Assembly: GCA_004352715.1 (NCBI GenBank)
Contig: SCFE01000010.1
Span: forward strand, 2,905,480-2,969,479
Source of the DNA: Hofstenia miamia
Taxonomy: Eukaryota; Xenacoelomorpha; Acoela
DNA: 64,000 bases
Reading direction: 5' to 3'
The position numbers and the translations under genes are program-made. Within the stretch, counting starts at the first letter, position 1; each line of letters starts with the position of its first letter. Under the pieces are notes generated by a model. The model was not told the DNA's origin and ran no database searches. It was given only the letters and a program-made list of their open reading frames with translations. Shown piece after piece: positions 57,526 through 64,000 of the stretch.

Positions 57526-59957
57526 ATATATATATAAATTGGATTCAATTTAAGTTTAATTAAATTTTTTGGTTCCATTGTCTAATGTGGTCTGATAGAT
57601 TAGTTTCTATTGGTAATAAATTTGCTGAAAGTGAAGTGAAATATTGGTATGTTCACAAGAAATTAGAAAGATCTTAAAAACAAAACTATAATTACTTCTG
57701 CAAAATCAAAAAGTTCTCTCAAATTTTCCCAGGATCTAGTGTATTTTGCAAATATCAATAATGTTGACAATTACTCTGAATGTGTTTTGTTTTTGTTACC
57801 ACAATCCTAAATTAAACACGCAGCAAACCAGTTTTTGAATTCTTTCATATCATCCTTCCAAAACTCTAAAACTAATGCGCTTTTTTTCCATTTTCAGGCA
57901 TTTTCTTAAAAAATTCTATTTAAAAATGGTAATTAAAGGCACATTCATTATCGTCTTTAGAGTCAAGAAATGGTTCAATTTTCTCTGTGGAAGGTCCATT
58001 GCAGAAGATAATGTATTAGATGAAATAGATCTATGATTTTCAAGTTCTCCCATTTTTCGAATTTTTGAAATATTTTTCAGTATGTTTCAGTCACTTTATT
58101 CCAAATATATCCATCTCTTTGTGAACATGTCTCTACAGAAGTTCATACTTTCCCACATCTATCATTTATATCATGTCTAGTTAATATCTCAATTGCTTAA
58201 ATTTCTGGATATTAGAATGCATACCAAAACAAACTGTTATACTTGAAATATTTACTGCCTTTCTTGCAAAAATTGTCTAAAATTGTTTATTAATGATATA
58301 ACGAGGACCTACTTCTTTGCTATATTTATATAATTACTTTGTTCATTTGGTAGTTTGCACCCCAAAAATGCTCCGGGACTGCATTTATTTAAAATTTCTT
58401 CTAATAGGCTATATTTCTATTTATTTCACTTTGGGGTTCTGTGGGGCCACACCCCTCAGGAATGTACATATACACTATTCATAGCAGAATAATTTTGTTA
58501 TTATTCGAGATATACTTAAGTTTTTATAGAATGTTTAATTTTCCCTTGAATTCGTTTATTAGACACTTAGTTTTTCTCTTGCTCCTGTTTACAAATTCAC
58601 AATAGTAAGTCCTATTAGTATATTATTTATGCAAAAGTTTAGTAAAATTAAATTTAGAAAGAAAAGTTGAAAAAATTTGCAATTTGTACAAATTTTCACA
58701 AACATTTACAGAAAACTTCTGAAATATTAGTGAGCAATTTTTGAAGAAATCCCAGTGGTATTTACAGTAAAAGCCTTGATTTGCCCTTGGCCTGTTTGAC
58801 TAAAAAATGAATGCATTTGTGGATGTGAATTGATTTTGTCTAAATATAGTAAATTGTGCGCATTGAGAACGACTGCTGTTCTTTGAAATAATTGTTTCGC
58901 AAACACAGAATACAAAAGATAATTTCCTCCAATCAGAATTTAATATTTGGTACAAACGAATGCTGTTTATTAAATGTTTTTAACACAGTCTTTCAAAGAA
59001 TAATGGCTACTAACAGCATTTTTTTCTGAAATTCACAAAAATATTCGTGTTTTTAGTTATTCATTACTTTTCCTTTTTTTAGAAATATTACAATATAATT
59101 GAATATTTCAATCTTACGATAAATTTGTTGTCCGCAATAAAAAGCCTTATTTTGATGATTGTCAAACAGGAAATTCAATATCTAGTAATGCCACATCTGA
59201 TCTGAAGCCCAATCCTTTAGATCAATCTCAATTTCGAGTACGCCGAGCATTAATGTTCCTCCCACTTCGTCCTTTGATTTATGTCACACATTAATTTAAC
59301 CTATAGAAGCTTATGTGGATGCTTACGATGTATGCTCATTTACTATGAAGAGTTGTGATTAATCTGTAAAACTAACAGATTATCAATAATGTTTTACATG
59401 CCAACCACTAAATGAAGGCATCGTCTGCTCTTAAATTGCAATATTCAATATAAATGAAACAGTGAGAAAATAATGCTTTGCAGGCTGGAAAATATTGTGT
59501 GCCCGTTCCTCGGATGACACATTTTAAAGGATAACGAACGGCCCGTGCCCGCTCAAGACCCCCGGTGTTTTCCCTGCCCGGTGCCCAAATCTGCTAAATA
59601 GATTAAATATAGATGAGTGACCTNTTCTAGCAAGACCTTAGAGAACCGTCTGGACTTTTAGAAAAGACAATAGACTAAAAGTTGCAAGGTGTGTTATATT
59701 TTACAAAAGAAAACTTTAAAAGAAAAATGTAGAAAACAGAAATATTCAGATAGGGTTCTAGGAAAATAATGTTTGTCCGTGCTGCACCACCCGTTTCGGA
59801 AGACAACGGGCGACAGGCGCCGCTCATTGACTTCATCTCTGTTGGTTGTCCGCTCGAGGGGCAGTCCGCAATACACTATTCGAAAACCACAAACACTATT
59901 TAAGTCAACTTCATTTGGATGAATAATTAGAATTTGCTCATAGTCATAAACGCGTAA

Positions 59958-59960
<3 letters not shown>
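57526..59960. other. non-coding region
   Basis: AT-rich; no supported gene. A cytosine-rich patch near 59510-59590 (CCCGTGCCCGCTCAAGACCC) may be the end of a hAT-like repeat. There are undetermined bases at 57525 and 59624. Confidence 0.45.
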
Positions 59961-59991
<31 letters not shown>

Positions 59992-60358
59992 NNNNNNNNN
60001 NNNNNNNNNNNNNNNNNNNNNNNNNNNNNNNNNNNNNNNNNNNNNNNNNNNNNNNNNNNNNNNNNNNNNNNNNNNNNNNNNNNNNNNNNNNNNNNNNNNN
60101 NNNNNNNNNNNNNNNNNNNNNNNNNNNNNNNNNNNNNNNNNNNNNNNNNNNNNNNNNNNNNNNNNNNNNNNNNNNNNNNNNNNNNNNNNNNNNNNNNNNN
60201 NNNNNNNNNNNNNNNNNNNNNNNNNNNNNNNNNNNNNNNNNNNNNNNNNNNNNNNNNNNNNNNNNNNNNNNNNNNNNNNNNNNNNNNNNNNNNATATATA
60301 TATATATATATATATATAAATTAGTTAAGAAAGCCATGATATATATATATATATATAT
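59961..60358. repeat. (TA)n microsatellite containing a 302-N gap
   Basis: Alternating TA runs to 59991, then N at 59992-60293, then TA resumes to about 60317 and again at 60340-60358. The gap is probably an unresolved TA array. Confidence 0.95.
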
Positions 60359-61164
60359 AATATATATATATTCATTTATTAAACGCCGTACTTAAAGGAT
60401 GCAAATAATGCTTATATATTTTAACTACAACAGCTTGACGCTACATAAAAGCCCGCTATTTGAGATTATATATCCATACTTAGATGGCTATAACAACTAC
60501 CAATTTAGTTTATGTCAAAAACTTAATCATTTGCGTTGAAATCATTGAGAAGTTAAATTTTGAAAATGTAAAACGACTAAGTCTCATTTCCAGCATTTCT
60601 AGTAGAAAATTGACAAATCAACTTACACACTTGTAACTATAATTGACAACACATCAAACAGTATGAAATTGCTTTAAGTGGTGTGCTGATTCATCTCTTA
60701 CTGGAAACGGGGCTTTCACTATCTCAATAGGACACTACGCTGATTGTATGGTCTTGCAGCATTAGTAAATTAGATTAATTAAATTTAAACGAAAAGTCTT
60801 TTGAAGTTAACAACATATGTTTCGTATGGTATTCTATTAATGCAACATTACAGATGACAGTGAATTGGAATTCTCTGATATTGAGGAAGTCAAATAATTG
60901 TATTTGGCGTTTAGTATAATACTGTGTATGTTATGTTGTAGTTTCTCTTGTAAATCTACATGAAGTTTGGTGTTTGACGAAATATACATACATAATAGAA
61001 AAATAAATAGATTAAATATTTGTTTCAATCAATAATGCTGTTCAAAAAGGGTTTTAAGAATAAAAACCATTGAAAAAGACTAATAATCATGCTACATTCA
61101 CAGTCTGTGTACACGACCCGTTCCCGTAAACTAGAGTTCCGGTCTGTACTCCCATACCCATATA
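60359..61164. other. non-coding region
   Basis: No supported frame or repeat. Confidence 0.5.
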
Positions 61165-62452
61165 CGAGGAGTGTTCAAATGAAACCTGTTTAATGAATGT
61201 TGAATCAATTAATTGTTACGGTGGAGCATTGTTCATTGCTTCAGATAAATGTTGCTGTATATACGATTGCTGATGTTGCCAATAATTCATTTGTTTTAGT
61301 CAATACAGATGTCGCTCAACGTCCAAAGTCCATCCAAAGAAGATCAGAGAGCAGTGATTCAATTCCTGACAGCAGAAGGGTGTCGAAATTCATCGCAGAA
61401 TGGTTGCAGTTTACGGAGATGAATGTCTTTCGAGGACTACAGTCACAGATTGTTCGAGAAAGTTTCGAGAAGGCCGAAGTGGAATATCAGACTTGCCACG
61501 TCCAGGACAGATGCACAAGGTTGTGACTGAGAGTCTCACAGAGAGTGTTGACGCAGCTGTCAGGATCGATCGTCGAAGAAGCATTCGGGATTTGTCAGAT
61601 AAGTTCGACACTTCTATCGGTTCAATGCACACGAGTGTTACAGAGAAGCTGAACTATCGAAAAGTTTGCTCTCAATGGGTGCCTCGGATGCTCACCGAAG
61701 AGCACAAAGAAAGAAGAGAAACTTTGAGTACGCAACATCTCACACGATTCAATACAGAAAACGAGCAGTTCTTGAGTCGTATTGTGGCTGGAGATGAGAC
61801 ATGGTGCCACCATTTTGAACCAGAGGGGAAGACAGCCAGTATGCAATGGAAACAGTGCAGCAGTCGGCAGGAAAGGTGATGCTCACGGTGTTCTTCTACA
61901 TTCAGGGTCCGATATTACTGGAATTCCTCGAAGCAAACGAGACGATAAACTCAGAGCGTTACATTTAAACGTTGGACAATCTTCACCGATCCATAAAGAA
62001 CACACGACTCGGAATTTTATCTGCTGGAATCGTTCTCCTCCGTGACAACGCACGTCCGCACGTTTCGAAGCTGACATCTGCTGCATTATCGAGGAAGAAA
62101 TGGGAAGTTTTGGAACACCCTGCTTACAGCCCTGACTTATCTCCTTGTGATTTCCACATCTTTGGCCCATTGAAGAAATTCCTCAAAGGTCAAAGATTTA
62201 AATCGGACGAGGAAGTGAAGGCAGCTGCAAGTGACAGGTTTAAGGCGCAACCGAAATCGTTTTTCGTGGACGGGATTCGGCGCCTACCCAAACAATGGGA
62301 TAAGTGCATTGGACGCTAGTGGAGACTTTTTCTATCTTACAGATTTGTTTTTATTGTTCTAAATACACATCTATTCATTTGCATTTTAACTCAATTGAAT
62401 ATATAGTTTTTGAATAAAACAAATCAAACGGGTTTCATTTGAACACGCCTCA
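61165..62452 (+). mobile_element. mariner element, 1288 bp, TA target duplication
   Basis: The left end is CGAGGAGTGTTCAAATGAAA and the right end, inverted, TGAGGCGTGTTCAAATGAAA, flanked by TA at 61163-61164 and 62453-62454. The size is typical of full-length mariners. The transposase inside carries frameshifts. Confidence 0.9.
61311..62319 (+). pseudogene. mariner transposase (DD34D), frameshifted
   Basis: A likely ATG at 61311 starts MSLNVQSPSKEDQRAVIQFL. A shift near 61400 leads into 61400-61879 with a second helix-turn-helix (RRSIRDLSDKFDTSIGSMH), CSQWVPRMLTEEHKE and AGDETWCHHFEPE (first Asp). After another shift near 61860, 61972-62319 holds LLRDNARPHVSKL (second Asp) and HPAYSPDLSPCDFHIFGPL (third Asp), 34 residues apart. 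All three catalytic residues remain. CpG is well preserved compared with the MITE and palindrome region, so the copy is fairly young. Confidence 0.85.
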
Positions 62453-62594
62453 TATGATAATAGCCCTACACCAGTACATAACAGAGGCAAGCTAGGATGA
62501 GGAACTCAAATTTATCTTAAGATTGATATCACATTTCCACTTGTTTAAAGGAATTTTAGATTTGATATTTCTCAACTGAAATTTATGAAAATTC

Positions 62595-62622
62595 ATATAC
62601 TCATATATATATATATATATAT
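62595..62622. repeat. (TA)n microsatellite
   Basis: A short alternating TA run. Confidence 0.9.
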
Positions 62623-62639
62623 GCTATTGTAAATACTGT

Positions 62640-62930
62640 AGACCATAAGCCGGGTTGGGTAGGGCCGGGACAAAGGGCTTCGTCCACCGGACACTTAAAA
62701 AAAGTATTTTTAGGAAAGTATTTATCCACATGTACATTTTTCAAATACAAAAAAACTAAAATCTAAACATGAGCAATCAAACCACTCGCGTTCTTTTTAA
62801 GAACGCGTAACCTCTCTGTTTACTCGGCCACCTGTCCCTTAGGTGGAAGCAGAGATAGAAGCCGGTCGGTACTGACCACCGGACCGGACTGGTCACGCAC
62901 CAGATTTGGTCACCCTTAATCTGACTTCGT
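62640..62930. repeat. CpG-containing repeat-like segment
   Basis: GC-rich blocks (GCCGGGTTGGGTAGGGCCGG, CCACCGGACCGGACTGGTC) flank an AT-rich middle. Short inverted repeats such as CCACCTGTCCCTTAGGTGG can fold. It may be a SINE or MITE of unknown type. No gene. Confidence 0.35.
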
Positions 62931-63823
62931 CTTTCACTAGTAATTGCAGTCAGCTAATTTAGTCTTGGGTTTTCTCAAATCTCAAGATGCCAAAGCACTT
63001 GATAATCACCTTACTTATATTTACTAAAGTAGGATTGTAAATACATTGCACCAGAGGTGGAATCGGTTTGAGATTTTAAAACCCGACCCGAACCCGAAAT
63101 AGAGATTTTAACAAGATTTCAACCCGATTTCAATCTGAATTTTAAAATAATGCATAAAATTGATAAAAATTATAATTCATTAAATGTGTATCTTAAATTT
63201 AATATTTTTGATGTTTTGAAAAACAATTTAATATTTTTATGGCTTCTATGTTATCAGCTGCCAGTGCGGAGTGTCTTTCAGTCACATTAAACCCACAATA
63301 AGAAGAGAAGTCACGCTCAGATCGACTAGGTGCCTCTTTAAAAACAAACCGAGATGGAAATTATTTTATTTCAAAAGATAATTCATTCATGACAAACTGA
63401 ACAATATAATGTCTAGAAACCGAAAACACAAATTTTTATTATTTGTTCAAGTCGTTGTTGCTGATTAATTGACTTTTAAATTTAGCAATTATGTTTTTAC
63501 CATTATAAAGGCACAGATAAGAGTTATTTCATCAATCTAACGCCAAGTTAAAATGTCTTTGAGATGATACACCAGAGATGTAAGAGGGCCGATATATTTT
63601 AAAAATAAAGGCCCACTTGGGGCCGAAATTTCATGAAAAAATAACTTGCAAAGTCAGCTGTTTGGAATCAGCTGAAGTGTATTAAGCATCGGAACTCCAT
63701 TATAGAAAAATTCTGTTGCTATTCAATATGCAAAAAAGTATTTAACATAGAGTCACATAAAAATGGAATAAATCACATTTTCCATTTTTGTTATTAATAT
63801 TTTAGTTTCAAAAACTTCAAATA
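62931..63823. other. non-coding region
   Basis: It contains a CCCGACCCGAACCCGAAA run near 63081-63100, reminiscent of hAT-like MITE ends. No supported gene. Confidence 0.4.
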
Positions 63824-64000
63824 TTTTGTGGAATCCACAAAAATATTTTACAAGTGAAACAGCAAATTCTAGCATTTTGTGGAATCCACAAAAATAGACA
63901 ATCGAAATAAAATTCTCTTCCGAAGTTTTGTGGAATCCACAAAAATATATTACAAGTGAAACAACAAATTCTAGCATTTTGTGGAATCCACAAAATAGAC
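63824..64000. repeat. 51-bp minisatellite with a perfect 19-bp palindrome in each unit
   Basis: TTTTGTGGAATCCACAAAA occurs at 63824, 63875, 63926 and 63977, exactly 51 bp apart. The sequences between alternate: the first and third spacers match (ATATTTTACAAGTGAAACAG-like) and the second differs, so a 102-bp higher-order unit is also present. On the minus strand the period of 17 codons keeps one frame open (63753-63977) with YFCGFHK repeated. The array runs off the window end. Confidence 0.9.

Noticed and set aside
59927-60337. 136-codon frame at 60 kb
   Set aside because: It consists of TA repeat and N; not a gene.
63824-64000. CRISPR-like pattern: identical palindromic repeats with spacers of about 32 bp
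   Set aside because: The spacers repeat each other (first and third match), the context is eukaryotic, and there are no cas genes. It is a minisatellite.

Overview
The window looks like AT-rich nuclear DNA from an invertebrate animal. It shows spliced coding sequence with GT/AG introns, a FYVE/RhoGEF signalling gene, and many eukaryotic transposons (Polinton/Maverick, hAT, pogo, Tc1/mariner, several non-LTR retrotransposons, MITEs). Several repeat-rich stretches, above all about 49.4-57.2 kb, have almost no CpG, which suggests old methylated DNA. The sequence alone does not let me name the phylum or species.

Left part (1-10 kb): a decayed Polinton/Maverick-type element on the minus strand. 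From high to low coordinates it carries a packaging-ATPase relic (two frameshifts), a retroviral-type integrase relic (several breaks), a small basic protein resembling a minor virion protein, a nearly intact 405-codon jelly-roll capsid gene (stop 18 codons before its natural end), a scrap of adenain-type cysteine protease and a broken penton-like capsid gene. No PolB is visible. Tandem repeats at 8.1-9.0 kb lie just outside the ATPase.

9.9-12.8 kb: a non-LTR retrotransposon (plus strand) with endonuclease and reverse transcriptase, broken by two stops and one frameshift.

13.9-39.6 kb: the one convincing host gene, on the minus strand. It is an FGD-type protein (RhoGEF/DH, PH, FYVE, PH) in ten recognisable exons. 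Their phases join into 617 codons including the stop, given one ambiguous splice junction; the 5' end is not found. The introns hold an apparently complete mariner with 44-bp perfect inverted repeats (14559-15909), a hAT element (15.9-20.2 kb) split by a pogo-like element, two MITEs, a second LINE with a (TATC)n tail, a Tc1-like element and, upstream of the first recognised exon, a deleted mariner/Tc1 copy.

41.4-64 kb: no recognisable host gene. Contents are an R2/NeSL-like LINE broken by a 1000-N gap, a 1.4-kb element whose ends are hairpins of a repeated 18-bp motif, a relic of a hAT-related transposase, a 2.4-kb imperfect palindrome with minisatellite arms and a MITE with a perfect 9-bp target duplication in one arm only, a MITE with CCCAGATAACAATTT ends, a GC-rich insert of unknown type, a second N gap inside (TA)n, a frameshifted mariner, and at the right edge a 51-bp minisatellite built around a perfect palindrome.

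I found no CRISPR array, operon or prokaryotic system. The window is best read as one signalling gene sitting in a dense, multi-layered transposon landscape.
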